From Flavobacterium ovatum (GTDB lineage Bacteria > Bacteroidota > Bacteroidia > Flavobacteriales > Flavobacteriaceae): a DNA stretch of 64,000 bases. The notes beneath the pieces are model-generated. The model made no database searches, was not told the DNA's origin, and saw only the letters and a list, made by a program, of their open reading frames with translations. The stretch covers positions 4,016,001 to 4,080,000 of the forward strand of contig NZ_CP160035.1 in NCBI RefSeq assembly GCF_040703125.1, read 5' to 3'. Both the position numbers and the translations under genes were made by a program. Shown one piece after another: positions 1 through 7,553 of the stretch; position 1 is the stretch's first letter; each line of letters begins with the position of its first letter.

Positions 1-20
1 CCTTACTTTAAAGTAGCTAA

Positions 21-1139
21 ATGAATAACCAAACAGAAATAGGAATAATTGGTGCTGGACTAGCCGGCATGACAGCAGCTATTCATTTGTTGAAACAAGG
101 TTTCTCAGTCACATTATTTGAGAAAAATAGTTTCCCCAAACATAAAGTCTGTGGCGAATTTATTTCGAATGAAATATGGGATTATTTACAAACTTTAGAC
201 CTTGACATCAACTCTCTTCAGCCGACAAAAATTGACACTACTCTTTTATCAACCTTAGATGGAAAAACTATTGAATCAAAATTACCACTGGGAGGTTTTG
301 GCGTAAGTCGTTATACTCTCGATTACTATTTGTATCAAAAAGCACAAGAATTAGGAGGTACCATAATTCAAGCCAATGTGATTGATGTGGTTTTTTCAAA
401 TGATCAATTCACGATTTCAACCGATGATAACAAACAGTTCAAGTCAAAAGTCGTTTTAGGTAGTTTTGGAAAACGCTCCAATATGGATCTACAATTGAAA
501 CGAAAGTTCTTCCAGGAAAAATCCCCTTGGCTGGCGGTAAAAGCACATTATGATTTCCCGTTCCCAGACAATGTTGTGGCTTTACATAATTTTGATGGTG
601 GTTATTGTGGTGTTTCAAAAGTAGAAAACAACGCTATAAATGTTTGTTACTTAGTTCGGTACAATTCTTTTAAAAAACACAAAGACATAAGCGAATTTCA
701 GCAAAAAGTAATGTCGAAAAATCCTTATTTAGATATCGTTTTTAAAGAAGGTAAAATGCTCTTTGAAAAACCTATAACGATCAGCCAAATTTCTTTTGAA
801 GACAAACCCAAAATAGAAAACCACATGATTATGATTGGTGATGCGGCTGGCATGATTCATCCTCTTTGCGGTAACGGAATGGCAATGGCGATTCACGGTG
901 CCAAAATTGCAGCGGAACTCGTCAGCGAATATCTAGAAAACAACATAACGCGAAACCAACTCGAACACAAATACGAAACTCAATGGAACGGCGCTTTTAA
1001 AAAACGAGTACAATTTGGAAAAATTTTATCAAAAATTTTATTGAATACTACTTTGTCTAAAATAGTAATGAAAAGTGTTTTATATTTTCCTTTCTTACTG
1101 CCTTTCATTATTAAAAAAACCCACGGAAAACCAATCTAA
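21..1139 (+). CDS. FAD-dependent oxidoreductase of the type III PKS cluster
   Basis: A 372-residue flavoprotein of the geranylgeranyl reductase / aromatic hydroxylase superfamily. The N-terminus carries the dinucleotide-binding motif GAGLAG (residues 11-16) after a short beta strand. A second FAD motif, IGDAAG followed by HPLCGNG, lies at about residues 272-286, as expected for group A flavin monooxygenases and their reductase relatives. The C-terminus is hydrophobic and basic, which suggests membrane association. The stop codon abuts the ATG of the methyltransferase, so the two are probably translationally coupled. The context suggests it oxidises or reduces the polyketide or its acyl chain. 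The substrate cannot be read from sequence. The real 5' end of the operon may lie outside the window, since only 20 bases precede this start. Confidence 0.8.
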   Translation: MNNQTEIGIIGAGLAGMTAAIHLLKQGFSVTLFEKNSFPKHKVCGEFISNEIWDYLQTLDLDINSLQPTKIDTTLLSTLDGKTIESKLPLGGFGVSRYTLDYYLYQKAQELGGTIIQANVIDVVFSNDQFTISTDDNKQFKSKVVLGSFGKRSNMDLQLKRKFFQEKSPWLAVKAHYDFPFPDNVVALHNFDGGYCGVSKVENNAINVCYLVRYNSFKKHKDISEFQQKVMSKNPYLDIVFKEGKMLFEKPITISQISFEDKPKIENHMIMIGDAAGMIHPLCGNGMAMAIHGAKIAAELVSEYLENNITRNQLEHKYETQWNGAFKKRVQFGKILSKILLNTTLSKIVMKSVLYFPFLLPFIIKKTHGKPI

Positions 1140-1850
1140 ATGGCTATTAATACTAAATATAGATCTACAGAAGATGAGATCATGGATGATTTTCTACTAG
1201 AAGGAGAAGAATTGCGAGATGCCTTAGATAAAATAGCCAGTATCAATCAGTTTTTAGGCGGCAATCAGTTAACTTTACAAGGAGTGCAGCAATTAATTGG
1301 TTCGAAAAATCAAAAATTGACAATTGTAGATGTCGGATGCGGAAATGGTGATATGTTGCGAACTTTAGCCAATTTTGGTGCGAAAAATAAATTAGAATTC
1401 GATTTAATTGGTATTGATGCGAATGCTTTCACTGTGAATCATGCCGTTGCTTTATCCAAAGAATACCCGAATATAAGTTACCAATGCATCGATATTTTTG
1501 AGGAGAAATTCAAAGAACTAAAGTATGATTTGGTTTTGTGCACCCTAACATTGCACCACTTCCAAACGGACCAAATCAATTATTTACTTCAACTATTTTC
1601 GAAACAAGCTACAATCGGAATTGTGATTAATGATTTGCATCGAAGTAGTATTGCTTATCGATTATTTCAGTTGGTTTGTTTGGTCTTCAGACTGAATAGA
1701 ATGTCAAAAGATGATGGATTAATCTCCATTTTAAGAGGTTTCAAAAAGGAAGAGCTAGTTGCTTTTTCGAAAAAAAATAATTTACAAAACTATACGATTC
1801 AATGGAAATGGGCTTTCCGTTACCAATGGATTATTAAAACCGAAAAATGA
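1140..1850 (+). CDS. class I SAM-dependent methyltransferase of the PKS cluster
   Basis: A 236-residue class I methyltransferase. Motif I, VDVGCGNGD, is near residues 63-71. The acidic residue closing beta-2 is in GIDAN, and a post-motif segment ending LTLHHF is near residues 130-140. The start directly follows the stop of the FAD oxidoreductase, and the end overlaps the type III PKS start by four bases (ATGA), so the three genes form one operon. Pairings of a type III PKS with a methyltransferase are known for bacterial alkylpyrone and alkylresorcinol pathways, where the enzyme O-methylates the ring. I infer the same role here; the acceptor is unknown. Confidence 0.8.
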   Translation: MAINTKYRSTEDEIMDDFLLEGEELRDALDKIASINQFLGGNQLTLQGVQQLIGSKNQKLTIVDVGCGNGDMLRTLANFGAKNKLEFDLIGIDANAFTVNHAVALSKEYPNISYQCIDIFEEKFKELKYDLVLCTLTLHHFQTDQINYLLQLFSKQATIGIVINDLHRSSIAYRLFQLVCLVFRLNRMSKDDGLISILRGFKKEELVAFSKKNNLQNYTIQWKWAFRYQWIIKTEK

Positions 1851-2899
1851 GCGTAAAAATTATAAATGTTGCCACAGAATTGCCTAGATTTTCTAGAGAA
1901 ACAGTAGACATACTGCCTTTTTTGGACTTATGGTTAGTCAACCAAGAAGAGCGTTTTCAACGAAAAGTAAAAAAAATATTTGAGGGAGCTAAAGTAGACA
2001 AACGCTATTCTATTATGGATCCTGCGGCAGTTTTTTCTCTACAGTCTTTTGAAGAACGCAATGCTATTTATGCTCGTGAAATGATTGTTTTGGGCGAAAA
2101 AGTATTGCAAAAAGCACTAGACAAAGCCGACTGGAAACCAGATACTATCGATTTTATCATCACTGTAAGCTGCACCGGAATCATGATTCCGTCTCTTGAT
2201 GCTTATTTGATAAATAAACTGGGATTAAAGCAAGATGTCGTTCGGCTACCCGTAACCGAAATGGGTTGCGTAGGTGGCGTATCTGGAATTATTTATGCCA
2301 AAAATTTCTTGAAAGCAAATCCCAACAAACGTGCTGCTGTGATTACGGTCGAAAGTCCGACTGCCACTTTTCAGTTAGACGATTATTCGATGGCAAATAT
2401 TGTGAGTGCGGCAATTTTTGGCGATGGTGCTGCTTGTGTTTTACTGTCGTCTTATGACACGGAAGTTGGTCCAAAAGTAGTAGACGAATCTATGTATCAC
2501 TTCTATAACAACGAACAAATGATGGGCTTTGAACTGACTAATAAAGGATTAAAAATGATTTTGGACGTGGCTGTTCCTGATACCATCGAAGAGCATTTCC
2601 CAGCCATCATCCATCCTTTTTTGGAAAGAAATCAACTCGAAATTGGGGATATTGACCATTTAATTTTTCATCCGGGTGGAAAAAAAATCGTTAACTTAGT
2701 CGAAAGCTTATTCTCTGAATTAGGAAAAAACATTGACGATACGAAAGAAGTATTACGCTTATATGGAAATATGTCGAGCGCAACCGTCTTATATGTTTTA
2801 GAACGCATTCTAGACAAAAAACCGAAAGCAGGAGAAAAAGGAGTTATGTTAAGTTTTGGCCCTGGATTTACAGCGCAACGCGTTTTATTAGAATGGTAA
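1847..2899 (+). CDS. type III polyketide synthase (chalcone synthase-like)
   Basis: A 350-residue thiolase-fold enzyme that condenses an acyl starter with malonyl units, probably to a resorcinol, phloroglucinol or pyrone. The full type III catalytic triad is visible: Cys141 in EMGCVGG, His275 in IFHPGGKK and Asn308 in YGNMSS. The HPGG motif and the final GFGPGFT-like segment (here SFGPGFTAQ) separate it from KAS III/FabH. Length is normal for bacterial members. It overlaps the methyltransferase by four bases and ends one base before the dehydratase start. It is not the DarB-type enzyme of flexirubin/dialkylresorcinol pathways. The product is unknown. Confidence 0.9.
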   Translation: MSVKIINVATELPRFSRETVDILPFLDLWLVNQEERFQRKVKKIFEGAKVDKRYSIMDPAAVFSLQSFEERNAIYAREMIVLGEKVLQKALDKADWKPDTIDFIITVSCTGIMIPSLDAYLINKLGLKQDVVRLPVTEMGCVGGVSGIIYAKNFLKANPNKRAAVITVESPTATFQLDDYSMANIVSAAIFGDGAACVLLSSYDTEVGPKVVDESMYHFYNNEQMMGFELTNKGLKMILDVAVPDTIEEHFPAIIHPFLERNQLEIGDIDHLIFHPGGKKIVNLVESLFSELGKNIDDTKEVLRLYGNMSSATVLYVLERILDKKPKAGEKGVMLSFGPGFTAQRVLLEW

Positions 2900-2900
2900 C

Positions 2901-3323
2901 ATGAGGAAATCTGACATTATATCCCAATTACCATATTCGAAACCGTTTTTGTTTGTGGATGACATTCAATCTGTAAATGAAAACGGAATTGAAGGCTGTT
3001 TTACTTTCGATCAAAATTTAGATTTCTATAAAGGGCATTTCAAAGATAATCCTGTAACGCCGGGAGTAATTTTGATTGAAACGATGGCTCAAATTGGATT
3101 GGTCTGTTTGGGAATTTATCTCAACGAAGGAAAGACTATTACTAATATTGCTTTTACCTCATCGGAGGTTGAATTTTTGAAACCTGTTTATCCAAATGAA
3201 AAAGTGACGGTCATTTCAGAAAAAATATATTTTCGTTTTGGGAAACTAAAATGCAAAGTAAAAATGTTTAATCAAGCTAAGGAAGTCGTTTGCATGGGAA
3301 CGCTTGCGGGGATTATTGTTTAA
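2901..3323 (+). CDS. FabZ-like 3-hydroxyacyl-ACP dehydratase
   Basis: A 140-residue hotdog-fold protein. The catalytic pair of the FabZ family is present: His46 in GHFKDNPVTPG and Glu60 in LIETMAQIG. Length is that of a single-domain FabZ. It starts one base after the type III PKS stop, so it is the last gene of the first transcription unit. In this setting it probably dehydrates acyl-ACP intermediates for the specialised starter chain rather than serving primary fatty acid synthesis. A thioesterase role of a hotdog protein is less likely because both dehydratase residues are intact. Confidence 0.82.
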   Translation: MRKSDIISQLPYSKPFLFVDDIQSVNENGIEGCFTFDQNLDFYKGHFKDNPVTPGVILIETMAQIGLVCLGIYLNEGKTITNIAFTSSEVEFLKPVYPNEKVTVISEKIYFRFGKLKCKVKMFNQAKEVVCMGTLAGIIV

Positions 3324-3661
3324 TGTTTTTTTTAGACATCTAAGCTTTTAGTTTTTATTGTGTGACCAAGTTTTAAGATAAACCTTAAATTAAGACCATA
3401 TAAGTCGTTAGAATATTTAAATGTAGTTATTCATATCAAGGAAAAACATGATTTTTTATAAAAATATTTCTGTCAGCCTGAGCGCAGTCGAAAGCACACA
3501 AGTGGTACGCTTCGACTGCGCTCAGCGAGACAAAACAAAGCATTAAATCATTTTCAATACTTATGAGGTATCACTAAATAGTAAAAATGTATTACACCAA
3601 TAAAATTGTACTCTAACCGAAATTGACTGCGACAGTTAGTTATCGAAAATAATATTGAAAA
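3324..3661 (+). other. 338-base spacer inside the PKS cluster
   Basis: No gene is visible between the dehydratase and the ketosynthase. The spacer is AT-rich and holds one long palindromic repeat (listed separately). It probably contains the 3' end of the first transcript and the promoter of the ketosynthase-ACP-PPTase unit. I could not place a convincing flavobacterial promoter. Confidence 0.5.
3471..3532. repeat. REP-like palindrome with GC-rich stem
   Basis: Arms at 3478-3495 and 3509-3525 pair almost perfectly (CTGAGCGCAGTCGAA against TTCGACTGCGCTCAG), and the ends TGTC and GACA extend the symmetry. The stem is much more GC-rich than its surroundings. I recognise this core from Flavobacterium genomes, where it recurs between genes. 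It may act as a terminator or be a non-autonomous repeat. Confidence 0.7.
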
Positions 3662-4936
3662 TTGAAAAAAAGAGTTGTCATTACCGGATTAGGAATCGTT
3701 GCTCCGAATGGAGTTGGACTCGATGCGTTTACGCATGCTATAAAAAACGGCATTTCGGGCATCGAGCTCAATCCAGAATTGGAACGACTACAGTTTTCCT
3801 GTCAGATATCAGGTACACCGAAAATCTCAGAAGAATTAAAACGAAATTACTTTTCGGACTTAGAATTACGAAATTTCAATTCGACAGGTATTTTATACGG
3901 CGTTATTGCTGGACTTGATGCATGGAAAGATGCAGGATTAACCATTGAAAATAATGAAAACCCTGATTGGGATTCGGGAACTATTTTTGGAACAGGAACC
4001 AGTGGAATTGAAAAATTCCGGGAATCAATTTATAAAATTGATGATTTTCAAACCAGAAGATTAGGGAGTACGGCTGTGGCTCAAACAATGAATAGCGGTA
4101 TTTCAGCTTATCTAGGAGGGAAATTGGGATTAGGAAATCAAGTGACTACGAATTCCTCCGCTTGTACTACTGGGACAGAAAGTATTATGATGGGATTTGA
4201 AAGAATCCAACAAGGGAAAGCCAAACGAATGTTGGTGGGAAGCACCAGCGATTCTGGTCCTTATATTTGGGGTGGTTTTGACGCCATGAAAGTATGTACT
4301 TTTAAACACAATGAATCACACGAAAAAGGTTCTAGACCGATGAGTGCCTCTGCCTCAGGATTTGTACCTAGTAGTGGCGCTGGAGCATTGGTTATTGAGG
4401 ATTTAGAATCTGCCTTGGCACGAGGCGCTCGCATTTATGCTGAAATTCTTGGCGGTAATATCAATTCTGGTGGACAAAGAGGGGAGGGAACGATGACTGC
4501 ACCTAATTCGATTGCTGTTCAAAAATGTATTATAGATGCTTTAGTCGATGCTAATGTGAATGCTGATGAAGTCGATTACATTAACGGGCATTTGACAGCG
4601 ACATCAAAAGACGCATTAGAAATCAAGAATTGGAGTGAAGCTTTGAATCGAAAAGGAATCGGTTTTCCTTATATCAACTCACTAAAATCAATGATTGGCC
4701 ATTGTTTGTCTGCTGCAGGAAGCGTTGAAAGTGTCGCCACCATACTCCAACTTTACAATGGATTTATTTTCCCGAATATAAACTGCGAAGACCTACATCC
4801 TGAAATCAATAATTACATAGACGCTGAAAAAACACCGCAGCAATTAATCGAAAAAGAACTGAATATTGCAATCAAAGCCAGTTTTGGATTTGGTGATGTG
4901 AATGGATGCCTAATTTTCCAGAAGTTCAAAATATAA
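3662..4936 (+). CDS. FabF-like beta-ketoacyl-ACP synthase
   Basis: A 424-residue condensing enzyme with the Cys-His-His set of KAS II: Cys168 in SSACTTG, His310 in NGHLTAT and His347 in IGHCLSAAG. The first histidine motif departs from the usual NAHGTST, typical of a pathway-specific branch. The start is TTG at 3662. An in-frame TGA lies two codons upstream, and the conserved opening KKRVVITGLG follows at once, so no ATG start is possible. An ACP gene follows after 26 bases. It probably builds the acyl chain handed to the type III PKS. No chain-length-factor partner is present, so it is unlikely to be an aryl polyene or type II PKS heterodimer. Confidence 0.88.
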   Translation: MKKRVVITGLGIVAPNGVGLDAFTHAIKNGISGIELNPELERLQFSCQISGTPKISEELKRNYFSDLELRNFNSTGILYGVIAGLDAWKDAGLTIENNENPDWDSGTIFGTGTSGIEKFRESIYKIDDFQTRRLGSTAVAQTMNSGISAYLGGKLGLGNQVTTNSSACTTGTESIMMGFERIQQGKAKRMLVGSTSDSGPYIWGGFDAMKVCTFKHNESHEKGSRPMSASASGFVPSSGAGALVIEDLESALARGARIYAEILGGNINSGGQRGEGTMTAPNSIAVQKCIIDALVDANVNADEVDYINGHLTATSKDALEIKNWSEALNRKGIGFPYINSLKSMIGHCLSAAGSVESVATILQLYNGFIFPNINCEDLHPEINNYIDAEKTPQQLIEKELNIAIKASFGFGDVNGCLIFQKFKI

Positions 4937-4962
4937 AAAACATATAATTACTACCCTAAAAA

Positions 4963-5217
4963 ATGAGCAAAGAAGAAATAATTGAAAGATTAAAACCTAT
5001 AGTAAAGCCTTTCGTTAATGATGAAGAAGCTTTTGTAAACCTAACGGATAAAACCAATTTTATTACCGATTTGAATATCAATTCGGCAAATTTGGTCGAC
5101 ATCATTTTGGATGTAGAAGATGCTTTTGATATTGTAATAGACAATGAATCGATGGAAAAAATGACCGATATCGAAAACACAATTACTATCATTCAAACCA
5201 AATTAGCCGAAAAATGA
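4963..5217 (+). CDS. acyl carrier protein
   Basis: An 84-residue acidic helical protein. The phosphopantetheine attachment serine is Ser41 in TDLNINSANLVDI, where the usual DSL is replaced by NSA. Helix II is followed by VEDAFDIVIDNE, the recognition helix pattern of ACPs. The stop overlaps the phosphopantetheinyl transferase start by four bases. The divergent attachment motif and the adjacent transferase indicate a dedicated ACP for this cluster rather than the fatty acid AcpP. Confidence 0.88.
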   Translation: MSKEEIIERLKPIVKPFVNDEEAFVNLTDKTNFITDLNINSANLVDIILDVEDAFDIVIDNESMEKMTDIENTITIIQTKLAEK

Positions 5218-5702
5218 TTGGTAATGATGTTGTAGATTTAGTTTTGGCAAAAACAGAAAGTGATTGGAAACGTAAAGGCTTCCTAGACAAACTATATACG
5301 GCATCGGAGCAAACTCTTATTCAAAATGCAGCTAACCAAGATGAAATGGTTTGGTTGCTTTGGAGCATCAAAGAAAGTGTGTATAAAGCCAATCAAAGAA
5401 TCTATTACAATCAAGGATTTTATCCTATCAAAATAAAAATTCAATCGTTGGAATTAGAACATGGGGAATACCAGTCCATAATCGAATTGTTTGGGATTCC
5501 GTTTTACGGGAAGAGTCGTATAGTCGATCAAATCATACGTACTGTCGCAGTACAACAAAAAAGTGATTTCGAAAAAGTAATGACTTTATATATTGTTGCT
5601 TATATCAAAAACGAGAACGGATTGCCCATAGAAGAGACTTCTGGAAAACCCATTTCTGTAAGTCATCATGGACGTAGTAAAGTAATTGTAGGTTTTCGAT
5701 AG
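5214..5702 (+). CDS. 4'-phosphopantetheinyl transferase
   Basis: A 162-residue single-domain PPTase. The N-terminus reads MIGNDVVDL, the metal-binding strand of the AcpS/Sfp superfamily, and WSIKESVYKAN (about residues 47-57) provides the second signature with the catalytic Glu and Lys. It is shorter than Sfp-type enzymes. The overlap with the ACP gene implies that it activates that ACP. Its stop is only two bases from the 3' end of the convergent VOC gene. Confidence 0.85.
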   Translation: MIGNDVVDLVLAKTESDWKRKGFLDKLYTASEQTLIQNAANQDEMVWLLWSIKESVYKANQRIYYNQGFYPIKIKIQSLELEHGEYQSIIELFGIPFYGKSRIVDQIIRTVAVQQKSDFEKVMTLYIVAYIKNENGLPIEETSGKPISVSHHGRSKVIVGFR

Positions 5703-5704
5703 GA

Positions 5705-6169
5705 TTAATTCCCAGAGAACATTTTCTCCATTCTTTTTTGCATTTCTTCTGGGCTGACTTCTTCAATATGAGTGGCAATCATCCATTTGTATCCAAAAGG
5801 GTCCATAACCTGACCTGTTCTGTCACCATAAAATTCATCTTTGATTGGCATAACAACAGTTGCTCCAGCGTCTATTGCTTGTTGGAATACTTTGTCTGTA
5901 TCTTCGACATAAATACTTAAAGCTACAGAACTTCCTCCTAATGTTGTTGGACTGATAGCGCCCCAATCTGGATTTTCGTCAGATAACATTAGTAATGAAC
6001 CTTCAATTTCGATTTCCGCATGTGCTACTGAACCGTTTGGCATGAGCAGTCGGAACCTTTCTTTGGCTCCAAAGGCTTTTTTATAGAATTCTATAGCCTC
6101 ATTACAACCTTTGATGATGATATAAGGATTAAGAGAATGAGCTCCTGGATAAATGTGTTTTGGTTTCAT
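5705..6169 (-). CDS. VOC superfamily protein (PhnB/glyoxalase-like)
   Basis: A 154-residue vicinal oxygen chelate protein with two beta-alpha-beta-beta-beta units. Typical segments are NPYIIIKGCNEAIEFYKKAFGA at the start (about residues 14-35) and DRTGQVMDPFGYKWMIATH near residues 115-133, the PhnB-like ending. Such proteins include bleomycin-resistance-like and 3-demethylubiquinone-like folds; most PhnB-type members have no proven activity. It is convergent with the PPTase and has no signal peptide. Confidence 0.75.
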   Translation of the reverse strand: MKPKHIYPGAHSLNPYIIIKGCNEAIEFYKKAFGAKERFRLLMPNGSVAHAEIEIEGSLLMLSDENPDWGAISPTTLGGSSVALSIYVEDTDKVFQQAIDAGATVVMPIKDEFYGDRTGQVMDPFGYKWMIATHIEEVSPEEMQKRMEKMFSGN

Positions 6170-6240
6170 GATGCTGATTTTTAAGTAAATTGATATTTTA
6201 ACTATATCCTAAAATTACAAAAATTCATTTAAAAAACCAG

Positions 6241-6879
6241 TTATCGAATGTTCTTATGAGAACCATCACAACGTGGCCATTTTTTGGTCAAACCGCAAGT
6301 ACAGTCGTTGATTCCTTTACCGTCTAGGATTTGCTGGAGGTATTTTTCGATTCGAGTAACGCGGGTTTGAGATTGTTTGGCAGCAGTAAAAAACAAATTA
6401 TAACCGCGTTGTCTTCCCGGAGTTAAGGATTCGAATGCTTTTTGGAAAGTTGGGTTTTCTTTAAATATTTGAAGTAACTCTTCTGGGAATTCTAAATCCG
6501 TGCTTTCTTTTAATTCTACTTTCAAACCTGCTTTTTCTACTTCGATAGCTTCGTAGATATACGATTTCAAAATCGTTTCTTTTTCAAGGATTTCCTGAAT
6601 ATTTACAAACTTAATTATTCGCACCGATTGTGAATTTTCGCCGGGTGCTTCTAGCAAATTATCCGTATCCTTTAGCAATATACCTTTGAAAAAACTCAAC
6701 GTGCAATAGTCTTTAAACCCACCGATTAAAATGATATTGGTATTTTGAAAGGTATAACAGGGTTGTCGCCACTTCAATTCTTCAGTCAATTGACAATCCA
6801 AGAGAATATTCCTTAATTGCTCCATTTCTTGCTGCCATTTTTTGGCTTTACTTAAAAATTCATCAATTTTTGGATTCAT
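6241..6879 (-). CDS. YdeI/DUF1801-type protein with C-terminal CDGSH iron-sulfur motif
   Basis: A 212-residue cytoplasmic protein. Residues 1 to about 185 match the YdeI / DUF1801 family (opening NPKIDEFLSKAKKWQQEME, with the conserved TPGRQRGYNLFF near residues 153-164). The last 20 residues form a complete CDGSH signature: Cys193-x-Cys195, Thr198, Pro202, Cys204-Asp-Gly-Ser-His208, the 3Cys-1His ligand set of mitoNEET-type [2Fe-2S] clusters. I infer a redox-active or cluster-carrying form of an otherwise uncharacterised fold. It appears to be a single-gene unit. Confidence 0.75.
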   Translation of the reverse strand: MNPKIDEFLSKAKKWQQEMEQLRNILLDCQLTEELKWRQPCYTFQNTNIILIGGFKDYCTLSFFKGILLKDTDNLLEAPGENSQSVRIIKFVNIQEILEKETILKSYIYEAIEVEKAGLKVELKESTDLEFPEELLQIFKENPTFQKAFESLTPGRQRGYNLFFTAAKQSQTRVTRIEKYLQQILDGKGINDCTCGLTKKWPRCDGSHKNIR

Positions 6880-6975
6880 TGGTAGAATGGATTGAAATTA
6901 TTAATTATTTCCACAAAATCTTGAAGGTGCAAATTTTAACTAAAAGTAATAACTCTGCTGCAATTAATGCACTTA

Positions 6976-7347
6976 TTATTTTAACTTTTTACTTTTTATG
7001 GAAATCAAATAATCTTCATAATCCTCAGATATCCATTTCTTTTTATTTTCTAATGCAATTTGTTTTTCCTCTGGATATAAGGCAGCAAGTCTATCTGAAT
7101 AAATTGAAATTTGAATCGTGTAATTGTAAAATGCTTCTTTGGTCAGTACTATATTTGGATTGTTTTTATTTTCGAAAAACTCAAAAAAAAGTGCGTCAAA
7201 CTGTTTTTTAGAATAATTCATTACTTTCTTTTTATTGGCAGCATAAATTGTTTCTTTGAGCTGTTTGTCTTTGTCGCTAGTTGGAATTTCTTGCGCTACT
7301 AAAGTTGTAACGAAAAGTACCATAAGAAGTATTAAGTATTTTTTCAT
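6976..7347 (-). CDS. small secreted protein of unknown function
   Basis: A 123-residue protein with a clear signal peptide (basic MKKY, hydrophobic LILLMVLFVTTLV, cut near AQ at residues 18-19). The mature part is about 100 residues, highly charged and lysine-rich, mostly helical in appearance, without cysteine or a lipobox. I recognise no family. It is probably periplasmic. The downstream YdeI gene is 96 bases away on the same strand. Confidence 0.55.
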   Translation of the reverse strand: MKKYLILLMVLFVTTLVAQEIPTSDKDKQLKETIYAANKKKVMNYSKKQFDALFFEFFENKNNPNIVLTKEAFYNYTIQISIYSDRLAALYPEEKQIALENKKKWISEDYEDYLISIKSKKLK

Positions 7348-7400
7348 GCTGATTTCATTTATTAAATATACTTTAGAATTACCCTATAATCCTACCAATT

Positions 7401-7550
7401 CCCTAGTCCAGATGGCAATGGAAAGCCCGGAGCAACTAGCACCTCTATTTTCTTGCCCAAAAAGAGCGACTGAAAGAAGCTCCTTTTTGGGCTTAGAAAA
7501 AGGGTGCTAGTTGTGAGGACTTGTAATGTACAGCTGGAAATAACTCCTGA
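7401..7550 (+). ncRNA. structured intergenic element with nested stems
   Basis: Three nested inverted repeats: AGTCC 7405-7409 with GGACT 7517-7521; CAACTAGCACC 7433-7443 with GGTGCTAGTTG 7503-7513; GCCCAAAAAGAGC 7455-7467 with GCTCCTTTTTGGGC 7479-7492. The flanks GATGGCAATGGAAAGCCC and CAGCTGGAAATAACTCCTG resemble an element I recall recurring between flavobacterial genes, possibly the Flavo-1 RNA motif. Covariance was not tested, so it may be an RNA or a mobile repeat. It lies between two minus-strand genes. Confidence 0.45.
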
Positions 7551-7553
7551 AAA

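Noticed and set aside
21..5702. Flexirubin / aryl polyene cluster
   Set aside because: The condensing enzyme has the type III Cys-His-Asn triad with HPGG, there is no chain-length-factor partner and no aromatic ammonia-lyase or DarA-like gene.
7256..7510. 84-codon open frame over the structured element
   Set aside because: It runs antisense into the secreted-protein gene and through the inverted repeats; its sequence has no protein-like pattern.
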